DNA of 64,000 nt from Vreelandella halophila (GCF_009856365.1 NZ_WMEX01000004.1:358381-422380), one strand, 5' to 3'; positions 35,570 through 45,134 are shown, counted from the stretch's first letter. Made by a program: numbers and translations. The notes: generated from the letters alone by a model not told the origin.

Positions 35570-37756
35570 TTATTGGCCAATGGATGACACAATCGTGACC
35601 TGCTTGTTCTCCGGAATTTCCTGATAGGAAAGAACGTGCAGCCGTTCCACCCCATACCGGACAAACCTTGCCAGTACCGGTCGCAGGGGGGCCGATACCA
35701 GCAGGATGGCGGGTTTGCCAACCGCCTCCTGTTTCTGGGCCGCATCCGAGAGTGAGCGCTGGAGCTTCTCGACCATATTGGGCTCCAGGATCATGCCGAT
35801 ATCATCGGCCGTGCCGGATTGTTGACCCTGCTGTACAGACTTAAGCAACATCTGTTCCAGCTGCGGATCCAGCGTGATCACCGGAACCTCGCTCTCATTG
35901 CCAACCAGCTTCTGCACGATCATGCGCTTGAGCGATTTACGCGCCGCGGTGGTCAGAACGCTCGGGTCCTGACTGCGTGGCTGAACATTGACAATGGCTT
36001 CGGCGATACTGCGCATATCCCGGATCGGCACCTCCTCCAGCAGCAGGTTCTGCAGCACCTTAAGGAGCAGGCTGATGGAAACGGTGTTGGGCACCAGCTC
36101 CTCGGCCAGCTTGGGCGAGGCCTTCTCGAGCTGGTCCAGCCACTTCTGGACCTCCTCGTGGCCCAGCAGCTCGTGGGCATGCTCCTGCAGCACCTGGTTC
36201 AGGTGGGTTGCAACCACGGTGGAGGCGTCCACAACGGTGTAGCCAAGCGTCTGCGCCTGATCACGCTGGGCGGGCTCAATCCAGGTGGCATCCAGGCCGA
36301 ATGCCGGATCCTTACCGGCAATCCCCTCGACCTTGCCGAACACCTGCCCTGGATCAATAGCCAGCTCCCGGTCCGGATGGATCTCCGCTTCCGCCAGCGT
36401 CACGCCCATCAGGGTAATGCGATAGACGTTGGGCATCAGATCCAGGTTGTCGCGGATGTGAACCGAGGGCATGAGAAAGCCCAGATCCTGGGAAAGCTTC
36501 TTGCGCACACCCTTGATCCGTGCCAGCAGCTGCCCCCCCTGATTCTTGTCCACCAGCGGGATCAGCCGGTACCCGACCTCAAGGCCGACAATGTCCACAC
36601 TGACCACATCTTCCCAGGCCAGCTCCTTGGTTTCCCCGGTGCCGCCACCGGGCAATGCCTGCTGCTGGTCCTCAGTGATGGTCCGCTGCTGGGCGCCGCC
36701 ACCCTCACCACCGGCGGCCTGGCGGGCCACCGGCGCGCTGCCGGCACCTTCCTCAACGACCTGCTGGCCGCGCTTCCAGATGAACCAGGCGACAGCCACC
36801 GCCATGCCCCCCAGGCCCATGAACGCCACCGTGGGCATGCCCGGGATCAGACTAAGTCCGATCAGGATGCCGCCGGCAATGCCGATGGCGTTCGGGGAGG
36901 AGAACATCTGCTCGACGACCTGGGAGCTCATCTCCTGGGACTTGCCCACCCGCGTCACGATGATGGCGGCAGCGGCGGAGAGCAGCAGCGAGGGGATCTG
37001 GGCGACCAGGCCGTCACCGATGGTCAGCAGCGCGTAGTTCTCAACCGCCTGACCGAAAGCCAGCCCGTGCTGGAACATGCCGATGCTGACGCCACCGACA
37101 ATGTTGATGAAAAGGATCAGAAGGCCAGCAATGGCGTCGCCACGCACAAACTTGGAAGCGCCATCCATGGAACCGTAGAAATCCGCCTCACCGGCCACCT
37201 CGGCCCGGCGGTCCCGAGCTTCGTCCTGGCTGATCAGGCCGGCGTTGAGGTCGGCGTCGATGGCCATCTGTTTGCCGGGCATGGCATCCAGTGTGAACCG
37301 GGCACTGACCTCGGAGACCCGGCCCGCGCCCTTGGTCACCACGATGAAGTTGATGATCATCAGGATGGCGAACACCACCAGGCCCACGGCGTAGTTGCCG
37401 CCGATCAGCACTTCACCGAAGGACTCGATCACCTTGCCCGCGGCGGCACCGCCTTCGTGCCCGTGCAGCAGCACGATCCGGGTGGACGCCACGTTCAGCG
37501 CCAGCCGCAGCAGTGTGGCCACCAGCAGCACCGTTGGGAATGCCGCGAAATCCATGGGCCGCATGGCGTAGATCGCCACCAGGATGATCACCAGCGACAG
37601 GGCGATATTGAAAGTGAAGGCCACGTCCAGCAGGAAGACCGGAATGGGCAGGGTCATCATGCCCAGAAGCACCATGAGCATGAACGGGATCGCGACATTC
37701 CCGTCCAGAATGCCCTTCAGGCCTCTGAGTTGGTCGATTGCCCCCGCCCGATCCAT
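35570..37756 (-). CDS. flhA: Flagellar export gate protein FlhA
   Basis: 728 aa. The membrane domain (about 25-340) includes VAIPFMLMVLLGMMTLPIPV and the FHIPEP-type signature (MRPMDFAAFPTVLLVATLLRLALNVASTR region). The cytoplasmic chaperone/substrate-docking domain fills the C-terminal half. Acidic residues of the conserved ADLNAGLISQDEA loop are present. It starts the flhA-flhF-fleN-fliA unit, with a sigma-54-type promoter 81 bases upstream. A bulged hairpin at about 37779-37800 lies in its leader, just before the GGAGG. Confidence 0.97.
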   Translation of the reverse strand: MDRAGAIDQLRGLKGILDGNVAIPFMLMVLLGMMTLPIPVFLLDVAFTFNIALSLVIILVAIYAMRPMDFAAFPTVLLVATLLRLALNVASTRIVLLHGHEGGAAAGKVIESFGEVLIGGNYAVGLVVFAILMIINFIVVTKGAGRVSEVSARFTLDAMPGKQMAIDADLNAGLISQDEARDRRAEVAGEADFYGSMDGASKFVRGDAIAGLLILFINIVGGVSIGMFQHGLAFGQAVENYALLTIGDGLVAQIPSLLLSAAAAIIVTRVGKSQEMSSQVVEQMFSSPNAIGIAGGILIGLSLIPGMPTVAFMGLGGMAVAVAWFIWKRGQQVVEEGAGSAPVARQAAGGEGGGAQQRTITEDQQQALPGGGTGETKELAWEDVVSVDIVGLEVGYRLIPLVDKNQGGQLLARIKGVRKKLSQDLGFLMPSVHIRDNLDLMPNVYRITLMGVTLAEAEIHPDRELAIDPGQVFGKVEGIAGKDPAFGLDATWIEPAQRDQAQTLGYTVVDASTVVATHLNQVLQEHAHELLGHEEVQKWLDQLEKASPKLAEELVPNTVSISLLLKVLQNLLLEEVPIRDMRSIAEAIVNVQPRSQDPSVLTTAARKSLKRMIVQKLVGNESEVPVITLDPQLEQMLLKSVQQGQQSGTADDIGMILEPNMVEKLQRSLSDAAQKQEAVGKPAILLVSAPLRPVLARFVRYGVERLHVLSYQEIPENKQVTIVSSIGQ

Positions 37757-37836
37757 GACCGTCCGGTACCTCCAAGCGCTGATAAGTGATCAGAGCGCCG
37801 TTTTTCTGGCGCCAAACCGGGTTACAGGATGGTTAG

Positions 37837-37852
37837 TGCAAGCGCCATACCA
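37837..37852 (-). promoter_or_regulatory. Candidate sigma-54 promoter for flhA
   Basis: Read on the - strand: TGGTATG-N4-TTGCA. The -12 part is perfect and the -24 part matches 5 of 7. It sits in the 102-base flhB-flhA gap; the start would be near 37825. Confidence 0.72.
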
Positions 37853-37858
37853 GATCCG

Positions 37859-38998
37859 TCATTCATCGCGTTTGAGGTCATCAGGAATCGGCAACGCCGG
37901 CATGACCGGTTTCTTACCCCCATTGCGGCGGTACTGCCGGAGCTGGAAGAGGTAGGCCAGAACCTGGGCCACGGCCATGTAGAGGCCTTCGGGAATGTTC
38001 TCCCCAATCTCCGCGTTGTGGTAGACGGCCCGTGCCAGCGGCGGCGTGCGCAGCACATCCACCCGATGCTCCCGCGCGATCTCCATGATCTTGGTAGCGA
38101 TCTCGTCCGCCCCCTTGGCCACGACCACCGGCGCTGCCATGCTCTTGCCGTCGTACTTCAGCGCCACGGCGTAGTGTTCCGGGTTGGTGATCACCACGTC
38201 CGCGCTGGGCACATCCTCCATCATGCGCCGCTGGGTCATCTCCTGCTGCAGCTGACGGACCTTCTGCTTGACCTCGGGCTTGCCCTCGGTCTCCTTGAAC
38301 TCGTCCTTTACCTCCTGCTTGGACATCCGCATCTTCTTCTGGTGATCGTGGATCTGGAAGGGCACATCGATCACGGCGATGATGATGGTGGAACAGGACA
38401 GCAGGAAGAAGCTCCAGGCCAGTGTCCAGAGCGTATGCTCGGTGGCACGGTTGGGGGATTCACTCGATATTGCAAGCAGGTCTTCCGTGCGGATATCGAG
38501 GATCGCCATGGCAATGAGGCACACCAGGGATACCTTGGCCACGCTTTTCCCCAGCTCCACCAGCGAGCGAATGCCGAACATCCGCCCCAACCCCTTGATC
38601 GGGCTCATCCGGCTGAGCTGCGGCGCCACTGCCTTGCCGGAGAGCAGGAACCCGCTGAGCATGATCGGACCCAGGAAGGCAGCCACGGCCAGGGCGATGA
38701 GCAGCGGCGTTAGCGCGACCGCAGCCGTGGTGGCAGACTGGCCCAGGTGCTGGAGCATCTGGGAGGTGTCAAAAATCTGACCCCGCTCCAGCGCGAAATT
38801 GAACTCGAGCATCTGCTTGAGTTCCCCCCCGATGGAACCGCCAAACAGCAGCAGCCCCGTAGCTCCTGCCATCAGGACCAGCGCGGTACCCAGATCCTTG
38901 GACTGGGGGACCTGCCCTTCTTCGCGGGCCTTATCGAGCCGCCTCGGGGTCGGGTCTTCCGTTTTTTCCTGGCTGTCATCACCACCACCTTCCGCCAT
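37859..38998 (-). CDS. flhB: Flagellar export switch protein FlhB
   Basis: 379 aa. It has four membrane helices in the first 230 residues (ALVLMAGATGLLLFGGSIG and others) and a cytoplasmic domain with the autocleavage motif read as NPEH (ADVVITNPEHYAVALKYD) instead of the more common NPTH. The C-terminal part (GENIPEGLYMAVAQVLAYLFQLRQ) is homologous to the stand-alone protein at 23071-23367. It is the last gene of the fliL operon, 15 bases after fliR. Confidence 0.96.
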   Translation of the reverse strand: MAEGGGDDSQEKTEDPTPRRLDKAREEGQVPQSKDLGTALVLMAGATGLLLFGGSIGGELKQMLEFNFALERGQIFDTSQMLQHLGQSATTAAVALTPLLIALAVAAFLGPIMLSGFLLSGKAVAPQLSRMSPIKGLGRMFGIRSLVELGKSVAKVSLVCLIAMAILDIRTEDLLAISSESPNRATEHTLWTLAWSFFLLSCSTIIIAVIDVPFQIHDHQKKMRMSKQEVKDEFKETEGKPEVKQKVRQLQQEMTQRRMMEDVPSADVVITNPEHYAVALKYDGKSMAAPVVVAKGADEIATKIMEIAREHRVDVLRTPPLARAVYHNAEIGENIPEGLYMAVAQVLAYLFQLRQYRRNGGKKPVMPALPIPDDLKRDE

Positions 38999-39013
38999 GG
39001 AAGCACCTCCTGA

Positions 39014-39793
39014 TCAGGTTCGCTGCATCTCACGCAGGAAGATGAATGTCTCGCGGCTGAATTCCTGGAAGTGTGGCGCCAGATCGCGCATCAGAACCCA
39101 GTTGGCGAAGAGCCCGAACAGCAGCGCGACCGGAAAGCCGATGGCGAAGATATTCATCTGGGGCGCCGCGCGTGTCATCACGCCGAAGGAGATGTACACG
39201 ATCAGGACCGCCGCCATGGCCGGCAGTGCCAACAGCATGGCGCTGGCGAACAGCCAGGTCATGCGGTGGGCAAGCTGGCGGAAGGACTCGATGGCCAGGC
39301 CGTCTGTTGCGATGGGTATGGTGTTGAAGCTCTCGACCAGCACATCGAACAGCACCAGGTGCCCGTTCATCGCCAGGAACAGCAGCGTGATGCCGTTGAG
39401 GTAGAACTGGGAAAGCACCGGCACGTTCACCCCATTGGCAGGATCCACCATGGACGCAAAGCCGAGCCCCATCTGCATCGCGATCATCTGGCCCGCCACC
39501 ACGAACAGCTGGAACAGCATGTAGACCGCAAACCCCATGGCGCTGCCGATCAGCACCTGCTGGATCGAGATCACCGCCATTTCCGGCGAAATCGAATCCA
39601 GCACCGGCACATCCCCCAGCATGGGCATCACCAGCACCGTCATCACCAGCGCCAGCCCTATGCGGATGCGGGCAGTGACCAGCTGGGTCCCGAAGATGGG
39701 GATCACCATCAGGAAACTTCCAATGCGGAACAGCGGCCAGAGGAACTGCCCCAGCCACTGCCCGATTGCATCCGGTCCCAGTTCAATCGGCAT
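39014..39793 (-). CDS. fliR: Flagellar export gate protein FliR
   Basis: 259 aa, polytopic membrane protein of the FliPQR core gate. Typical segments are WPLFRIGSFLMVIPIFGTQLV, LGFASMVDPANGVNVPVLSQFY and LLFGLFANWVLMRDL. It lies four bases after fliQ and 15 before flhB. Confidence 0.96.
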   Translation of the reverse strand: MPIELGPDAIGQWLGQFLWPLFRIGSFLMVIPIFGTQLVTARIRIGLALVMTVLVMPMLGDVPVLDSISPEMAVISIQQVLIGSAMGFAVYMLFQLFVVAGQMIAMQMGLGFASMVDPANGVNVPVLSQFYLNGITLLFLAMNGHLVLFDVLVESFNTIPIATDGLAIESFRQLAHRMTWLFASAMLLALPAMAAVLIVYISFGVMTRAAPQMNIFAIGFPVALLFGLFANWVLMRDLAPHFQEFSRETFIFLREMQRT

Positions 39794-39797
39794 GGCC

Positions 39798-40067
39798 CTA
39801 CCCGATCATGTTCGGAATGTTGTTGATCAGTTCATTGGTGTGATCCAGCAGCAGGGTCAGCAGCCAGGGCCCCCAAACGATCAGCACCAGCAGGGTCACG
39901 ATCAGACGTGGCAGGAAACTCAGTGTCTGCTCGTTGATCTGGGTCGCGGCCTGGAAAGTGGAGACCACCAGCCCCACCATCAGCCCCGGGCCAATGATGG
40001 CCAACGCCATCGTCACAATCAGCCAGAGGGCATCCCGCATCAGCTCTATCACCATTTCCGGTGTCAT
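39798..40067 (-). CDS. fliQ: Flagellar export gate protein FliQ
   Basis: 89 aa, two membrane helices (LIVTMALAIIGPGLMVGLVVSTFQAATQINEQTL and LLVLIVWGPWLLTLL). The length and the TQINEQTLSFLPR signature are those of FliQ. It sits between fliP and fliR. Confidence 0.96.
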   Translation of the reverse strand: MTPEMVIELMRDALWLIVTMALAIIGPGLMVGLVVSTFQAATQINEQTLSFLPRLIVTLLVLIVWGPWLLTLLLDHTNELINNIPNMIG

Positions 40068-40079
40068 AACGCCTCCCCT

Positions 40080-40832
40080 CTATAGCCCGTAACTGGCCGC
40101 CAGCGTGCCCATCACCATGACCCACCCATCCACCAGCACGAACAGCATGATCTTGAACGGCAGCGAGATGATGATCGGTGAGAGCATCATCATGCCCATG
40201 GCCATGAGCACGCTCGCCACCACCATGTCGATGATCAGGAAGGGGATGAACAGCATGAACCCGATCTGGAATGCGGTCTTGAGCTCACTGGTGACAAACG
40301 CCGGCATCAGAATCCAGAAGGACACGTCCTCGGGCCCCTCATAACTGTCCTCTTCGCCCGCGATCCGGACGAACATATTCAGGTCCGTCTTACGGGTCTG
40401 ACCGATCATGAACTCCCGGAAGGGCTGGCTGGCACTCTCAACCGCCTCCATCGCGGCCATGTCCCCACTGAGATAGGGCTGCAGCGCCTCCTGATTGGCG
40501 CGCTCGAACACCGGCGACATGATGAAGATCGAGAGAAAGAGCGCGAGCCCGATCAGGATCTGGTTGGAGGGGGTCTGCTGGAGCCCGATGGCCTGGCGCA
40601 GGATGGCGAAGGTGACAATGATGCGGGTGAAGGACGTCATCATCATCAGTGCCGCCGGCAGAAAGCTCAGCGCCGTCATCAGCGCCACAATCTGCAGGGT
40701 TACGGAGTACTGCTGTTCGCCGTCCTCGGTGGTGGTGAGCGAGAGCGCCGGGATGCCCTCAGGCGCGGCCTGAGCCAGTAAGGGGGCGAACAGCAGCAGT
40801 GCCCCCGTTATCCAGGCGTACCTCGATGTCAT
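40080..40832 (-). CDS. fliP: Flagellar export gate protein FliP
   Basis: 250 aa, with a cleavable signal peptide ([22 protein letters not shown]) as is usual for FliP, then four membrane helices. Signature segments are [26 protein letters not shown] and [21 protein letters not shown]. It is 11 bases after fliO. Confidence 0.97.
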   Translation of the reverse strand: MTSRYAWITGALLLFAPLLAQAAPEGIPALSLTTTEDGEQQYSVTLQIVALMTALSFLPAALMMMTSFTRIIVTFAILRQAIGLQQTPSNQILIGLALFLSIFIMSPVFERANQEALQPYLSGDMAAMEAVESASQPFREFMIGQTRKTDLNMFVRIAGEEDSYEGPEDVSFWILMPAFVTSELKTAFQIGFMLFIPFLIIDMVVASVLMAMGMMMLSPIIISLPFKIMLFVLVDGWVMVMGTLAASYGL

Positions 40833-40843
40833 GGATGATCCCC

Positions 40844-41314
40844 CTACACGTCATTGGAACCTCCCGTTGCGCCGCGCCCCATCACCTGCTGGAGCTTACG
40901 GGCGAAGTCACCACTGGCCGCGGATTGCGCCCCGGTGACAACGGGTTCATCAAAGACATGCAGGGTTCGTACCGATTGTGGCGTAATGCCTATAAGTATC
41001 TGTTTATCGCCAACTTCAACAAGAGCCACACGCTCTTTCTGGCCGACGGAGAGGACCGCGACCACCTTGAGCGCCTGAGTATTGACGCCGCCCAGGCCCT
41101 GGACGCGACGGGCGATCCAGCCGCTGAAGAGGATGAACGCCAACACCACGATCAACCCGGCTCCCAGAGTGAGCGCAGTCGTCATGGTGTCCGGCGTGCT
41201 GGCGCCGATTCCGTCACCCCCGGTTTCCTGCTGGGCTTCCTGGGCCTTAACCAGAAGTGGCATAAGCCCGGCAAGGCCCAGCGTCCAGCGAGCGTAAAGC
41301 ACGGACCGGTTCAT
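40844..41314 (-). CDS. fliO: Flagellar assembly protein FliO
   Basis: 156 aa single-pass membrane protein that helps FliP assemble. It has an N-terminal signal-like segment, a membrane helix at about residues 46-67 ([20 protein letters not shown]) and a cytoplasmic part with [27 protein letters not shown]. It overlaps fliN by 4 bases. Confidence 0.93.
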   Translation of the reverse strand: MNRSVLYARWTLGLAGLMPLLVKAQEAQQETGGDGIGASTPDTMTTALTLGAGLIVVLAFILFSGWIARRVQGLGGVNTQALKVVAVLSVGQKERVALVEVGDKQILIGITPQSVRTLHVFDEPVVTGAQSAASGDFARKLQQVMGRGATGGSNDV

Positions 41315-41832
41315 TTGGACAGCTTGCGGATGCGTTCGGAGGGGCTGATCACATCGGTGAGGCGGATGCCGAACTTCTCGTTCACCATCACCACCTCACC
41401 GTGGGCGATCAGCATACCGTTGACCAGCACATCCAGTGGCTCTCCGGCCAGCCGGTCCAGCTCAATCACCGAGCCCTGATTGAGCTGGAGCAGGTTGCGG
41501 ATCGGGATGCTGGTATTACCCACTTCCATGGAGATGGTCACCGGAATATCCAGGATCACATCCAGATCCGGGTGCTGCTCCCCGCCGGGCTCGGGCTCAT
41601 GGGTAAAGTCCTGCATGGGCGCCTGGCGCACATCCTCGCCGCGGCCACTGGCACCGCCCTCGCCACTGCCACCGGCTTCCGCCATGGCAGCCGCCCATTC
41701 ATCACCCCGGTCATCCTCACCGCCTGAGGCCTCGCCTTCACCGGCGTCACCCATGGCCTGCTCCCATTCGGCGGCGAGCTTCTCGTCCTCGGTCATTTCC
41801 TCGCCGTTGCCGTTGTGTTCGTCTTCAGCCAT
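41311..41832 (-). CDS. fliN: Flagellar motor switch protein FliN
   Basis: 173 aa. The last 80 residues (ILDIPVTISMEVGNTSIPI ... VNEKFGIRLTDVISPSERI) are the SpoA/FliN domain. The first 85 residues are an acidic, Gly-rich extension longer than in E. coli FliN (137 aa). It overlaps fliM by 8 bases. Confidence 0.96.
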   Translation of the reverse strand: MAEDEHNGNGEEMTEDEKLAAEWEQAMGDAGEGEASGGEDDRGDEWAAAMAEAGGSGEGGASGRGEDVRQAPMQDFTHEPEPGGEQHPDLDVILDIPVTISMEVGNTSIPIRNLLQLNQGSVIELDRLAGEPLDVLVNGMLIAHGEVVMVNEKFGIRLTDVISPSERIRKLSK

Positions 41833-42823
41833 TGTCCTGAACCTTCAGCTTGTTGGTGGTCTCGGGCCGTTTGATCTGATCCGTGACCCGCAGCGCCATA
41901 TTGCCGTCGCGGGTGCCCAGGTTCCCCTTGTAGATGGGAATGCCATTGGCGGTCATGGTGGCGTCCTCGGGCATGTCGATGGGAATGATATCCCCCGCCT
42001 CGAACTGCGCGACCTCACGCAGGGAAATCTGGCGCTCAGCCACGGTCACGTTCACCGGCACCTCGACTTCCTTGATGTCCTCCTGCAGGGCATTGACCCA
42101 GCGTTCATCAACCTCGTCCACGTCACTCTGAACGCCGGCGTCCAGAAGCTCGCGGATGGGCTCAACCATCGAATAGGGAATGGCGATGTCCATCTCGCCA
42201 CCGCCGCCGTCCAGCTCAATCTGGAAGGTGCTGACGATCACCACCTCGCTGGGGCTGACGATGTTCGCCATGGAGGGGTTCACCTCCGACGACAGGTACT
42301 CGAAGTCCACCTTGAACACCGCGCTCCAGGCCTCCTTCATGTCCTGGAATACCTGCTCCAGCACCATCTGCACAATGCGCGTCTCGGTGGGCGTGAATTC
42401 CCTGCCCTCGATCTTGGCGTGGCGCCCCTCCCCTCCGAAGAAGTTGTCCACCAGCTTGAAGACCAGCTTGGCGTCCATGATGTAGAGCGCCGTGCCCCGA
42501 AGCGGCCGCATTTTGACCAGATTGAGGCTCGTGGGCACGAAAAGGGTATGGATGTATTCCCCGAACTTCATGATCTGGATGCCGGCCGCGGCCACATCCG
42601 CGTTGCGACGCAGGAGATTGAACAGACTGATCCGGGTGTAGCGCGCAAACCGTTCGTTGATCATCTCCAGCGTCGGCATGCGCCCGCGGACGATACGGTC
42701 CTGGGTCGCCAGATCAAAGGTCTTGGCTTCACCCGTATCCTCTTCGTCATCGGTGTCCACGTCGCCATCGTCAACACCGTGGAGCAGCGCGTCGATTTCA
42801 TCCTGCGACAGCAGATCCTGCAT
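41825..42823 (-). CDS. fliM: Flagellar motor switch protein FliM
   Basis: 332 aa. The N-terminal CheY-binding segment is LLSQDEIDALLHG. The middle CheC-like domain and the C-terminal SpoA domain (VNVTVAERQISLREVAQFEAGDIIPI) follow. It forms the C-ring with FliG and FliN. Confidence 0.97.
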   Translation of the reverse strand: MQDLLSQDEIDALLHGVDDGDVDTDDEEDTGEAKTFDLATQDRIVRGRMPTLEMINERFARYTRISLFNLLRRNADVAAAGIQIMKFGEYIHTLFVPTSLNLVKMRPLRGTALYIMDAKLVFKLVDNFFGGEGRHAKIEGREFTPTETRIVQMVLEQVFQDMKEAWSAVFKVDFEYLSSEVNPSMANIVSPSEVVIVSTFQIELDGGGGEMDIAIPYSMVEPIRELLDAGVQSDVDEVDERWVNALQEDIKEVEVPVNVTVAERQISLREVAQFEAGDIIPIDMPEDATMTANGIPIYKGNLGTRDGNMALRVTDQIKRPETTNKLKVQDNG

Positions 42824-42856
42824 GATTATTCCCCAGCCCGGGTCCGTATCCCCGGG

Positions 42857-43333
42857 TCACTGCATGACAAAGTTGGTGAACAGTACCTGCTCAATCGAAG
42901 ACGCGTTTTCCGCCTTAAGTACAGCGTTCACGGCGTCGCGCATATCCTCGAGCAGTGCCTGCTTGCCCTCGCGGGTGCGGAGCTGTTCAAAAGACTGCTC
43001 CTGCAGCAGCCCCCGGAGCCGGCTGCGTACAGTGGGGCGGTGACGTTCAAGCGCGGCCGAGACATCCTCCCCACGCATGACAAACGCCAGATGCAGCTGC
43101 AGATAACGCTGCTGATCCCCACTGACCGACACCACCAGCGGGTCCGCTAACTCGAAATAGCTGGCCGGCGTATGGGCTTCACTCTGCTCCTGGCTGTTGC
43201 CGCTGCCGCCTCCGAAGCTGGTTTCACCCAGAAACCAGAGGGTACCGGCTACCGACACACCAACTGCCAGAATCACACCCAGAACTGCGATGATAATGGT
43301 TTTGAACTTGCCGCCTTTACCGTTCCCGGCCAT
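42857..43333 (-). CDS. fliL: Flagellar basal-body-associated protein FliL
   Basis: 158 aa. I start at the ATG at 43333 (MAGNGKGGKFKT); the frame is open upstream to 43432, but that crosses the promoter. There is one membrane helix at about residues 13-34, and the periplasmic domain has YFELADPLVVSV and RYLQLHLAFVMRG. It supports stator function and is first in the fliLMNOPQR-flhB operon. Confidence 0.94.
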   Translation of the reverse strand: MAGNGKGGKFKTIIIAVLGVILAVGVSVAGTLWFLGETSFGGGSGNSQEQSEAHTPASYFELADPLVVSVSGDQQRYLQLHLAFVMRGEDVSAALERHRPTVRSRLRGLLQEQSFEQLRTREGKQALLEDMRDAVNAVLKAENASSIEQVLFTNFVMQ

Positions 43334-43358
43334 GCCGTAATCCCGTCGCTCAGTGACA

Positions 43359-43374
43359 GCTGCCCAAGGGCAGC
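43359..43374. repeat. Perfect inverted repeat at the fliL start region
   Basis: GCTGCCC (43359-43365), two bases, GGGCAGC (43368-43374). It overlaps the -12 end of the sigma-54 element and the expected transcription start. No T tract follows on either strand. Confidence 0.85.
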
Positions 43375-43387
43375 AATTCGTGTGCCA
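43372..43387 (-). promoter_or_regulatory. Candidate sigma-54 promoter for fliL operon
   Basis: Read on the - strand: TGGCACA-N4-TTGCT, matching all but one of the defined positions of the TGGCACG-N4-TTGCW consensus. The start would be near 43360, and the fliL ATG is at 43333. Confidence 0.85.
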
Positions 43388-43428
43388 CCAATATAGTTGA
43401 CCGGATCGGGTCAGGGCCAGCCCCGGCC

Positions 43429-44670
43429 TCACGCATAGGTATCAATGCCATCGTCGAGGGTGATGGTGGACTCACCGGTCGCAACCGTTTCGCCGGCGCC
43501 GCTGGCCGGACCGGAGCCGTCACGCTCACCGGATTCCCCTTCCGCGGCTTCCTCGCCGTCACCTCCCGCAGCCTCGCCGGAGACATCAAAGTCAGCCAGG
43601 TTGAGCCCCTCCTGTTCAAGCATTTCCCGCAGTCGGCTGCTGTTGAGTTCCAGCATCTCCCGCACCTGGGCATTCTGGGCATTGACGGTCACCTGGGCCT
43701 GATCATTCTGGACCGAGACGCGAACCTCGATCGGCCCCATATCCGGCGGGTTCAACTGGATATCCGCAGACTGGATGCTGCGCCCGGCCAGCCAGGCAAT
43801 CTTGCCGGCAACCTGCTCACTCCACTGCTTCTGGTTCTGTACCGGGGTTTCGACGGTTGTGGTGTAGTGCCGCAGGGTGGCATCACGGGCCGCCTCGGAA
43901 CGGGTGAAGCTCTGCTGGGTCAGCCCCAACGCCTCACTGCTGCGGCTCCCTGACTCCTGGCCACCACTGTTCTCCACCGCCACCAGGCGCAACCCCTCAA
44001 AACGCAGATCGGTGCTGCTGGCCTCACTGCTCTGCCCGTTCGGGCCATTCAATGCCATGCCGGAAAGCAGGTTCTGCAGGAAATTGCTGGTGCTGTTGCG
44101 GGCACTGCCATCACTGATTCCGGGCGCACTGGCTCCCTTCCCCAGGAGCTCACCCAGCGGCAACCCATTGCCTCCCCCATTGTTCGAGGATGCCTCGCTC
44201 CCATTGCCCTGACTACTGCCCTGCAGCCCATTGATCCCAGCCAGGGCTGCCAGAACGCCCTGCTGCTCGCCACTGGTCAGGTTCTCAAGCTGCTGCAGCC
44301 AGTCCGCCTCGCCTCCGGCTTCCGGACTGACATCCAATCCGCCCGAGAAAAGAGCCTGCAGTGCCTCAAGCCCGCTCCCCTCCTGTTCCTCCAGCAGGTT
44401 AGACAGCTTTTCCAGCGGAATGCCCGGCCCCTCGCGTCCCTCAAGAGCCAGGCGCAAGTCACCGCCATCGCCCCTTACGATACGACCGACCACATTGCCT
44501 TCCGCATTGCGCAATACATCGCCGGGCTTCAGGCCGTCACTGCCTTTGCCCATGAGGCCACGGTGGAGTTCGCCGAAGGCGGATGCGTCAGCACCCTTGC
44601 CATCGGCACCATTACCGGAGCGGCCGGAAACGGACGCGGTCTCGGGGGAGAGAATATCGGGCATTTGCAT
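43429..44670 (-). CDS. fliK: Flagellar hook-length control protein FliK
   Basis: 413 aa. A long disordered N-terminal region is rich in Gly, Ser and Asn. The C-terminal Flg_hook domain has the signature LNPPDMGPIEVRVSVQNDQ and AQVREMLELNSSRLREML, followed by an acidic tail. It measures hook length and triggers the FlhB switch. AGGAGG lies about 9 bases before the ATG. A sigma-54-type element is 51 bases upstream, so it appears to be a separate unit from fliL. Confidence 0.95.
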   Translation of the reverse strand: MQMPDILSPETASVSGRSGNGADGKGADASAFGELHRGLMGKGSDGLKPGDVLRNAEGNVVGRIVRGDGGDLRLALEGREGPGIPLEKLSNLLEEQEGSGLEALQALFSGGLDVSPEAGGEADWLQQLENLTSGEQQGVLAALAGINGLQGSSQGNGSEASSNNGGGNGLPLGELLGKGASAPGISDGSARNSTSNFLQNLLSGMALNGPNGQSSEASSTDLRFEGLRLVAVENSGGQESGSRSSEALGLTQQSFTRSEAARDATLRHYTTTVETPVQNQKQWSEQVAGKIAWLAGRSIQSADIQLNPPDMGPIEVRVSVQNDQAQVTVNAQNAQVREMLELNSSRLREMLEQEGLNLADFDVSGEAAGGDGEEAAEGESGERDGSGPASGAGETVATGESTITLDDGIDTYA

Positions 44671-44720
44671 GGCAGAACCTTGCCTCCTGAATGGATCAGT
44701 TCAAGACTTAACGCCATGCA

Positions 44721-44736
44721 AGCAATTTGGAGGCCA
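44721..44736 (-). promoter_or_regulatory. Candidate sigma-54 promoter for fliK
   Basis: Read on the - strand: TGGCCTC-N4-TTGCT, with a perfect -12 part and TGGC of the -24 part. GG and GC are 10 bases apart; the start would be near 44709. Confidence 0.65.
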
Positions 44737-44755
44737 GATTGGAAATGCGGGGGAA

Positions 44756-45103
44756 TTATCCATCCCGGAAATGCGCCAGTTCCTGGCGGACTGCTCCCAG
44801 CTCCGCCTCAATCGCACTGATGCAGTCATGGATGTCGGAGAGATCGCCATCACGGCCACGCTGCTCCGCAGTCCGGCAGCGCTCGGCCAGTTCCGGCGCG
44901 CCGATATTGATGCAGCTGCCCTTGAAACTGTGTGCCATCTTCCGGACTTCCTCGGCGTCTTCCGAGGCCGCCCCCGCGCGCAGCTGCTCCAGACGATCAT
45001 CCGCATCCTGAAGGAAGGTATTCACAAGGATCGCAAATTCATCCTCCATGACATCCCGCAGCTCCGCGAGAGCATCATGGTCAATGTGCTGGTGTTCACT
45101 CAT
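44756..45103 (-). CDS. hptB: Histidine phosphotransfer protein (HptB-like)
   Basis: 115 aa, a four-helix Hpt domain. I start at the ATG at 45103 (MSEHQHIDHDALAEL). Phosphoacceptor His58 is in KMAHSFKGSCINIG. It lies 31 bases after the HsbR-like gene; in Pseudomonas aeruginosa HptB passes phosphate to HsbR, which controls HsbA. The symbol rests on this synteny. Confidence 0.87.
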   Translation of the reverse strand: MSEHQHIDHDALAELRDVMEDEFAILVNTFLQDADDRLEQLRAGAASEDAEEVRKMAHSFKGSCINIGAPELAERCRTAEQRGRDGDLSDIHDCISAIEAELGAVRQELAHFRDG

Positions 45104-45134
45104 TGCGGCTACCGTATCAGCTTCTGCCAGAAAT

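Noticed and set aside
37779..37805. A + strand terminator-like hairpin followed by five T between flhB and flhA
   Set aside because: There is no + strand gene to terminate, and the stem has a two-base bulge; it is more likely just the flhA leader.
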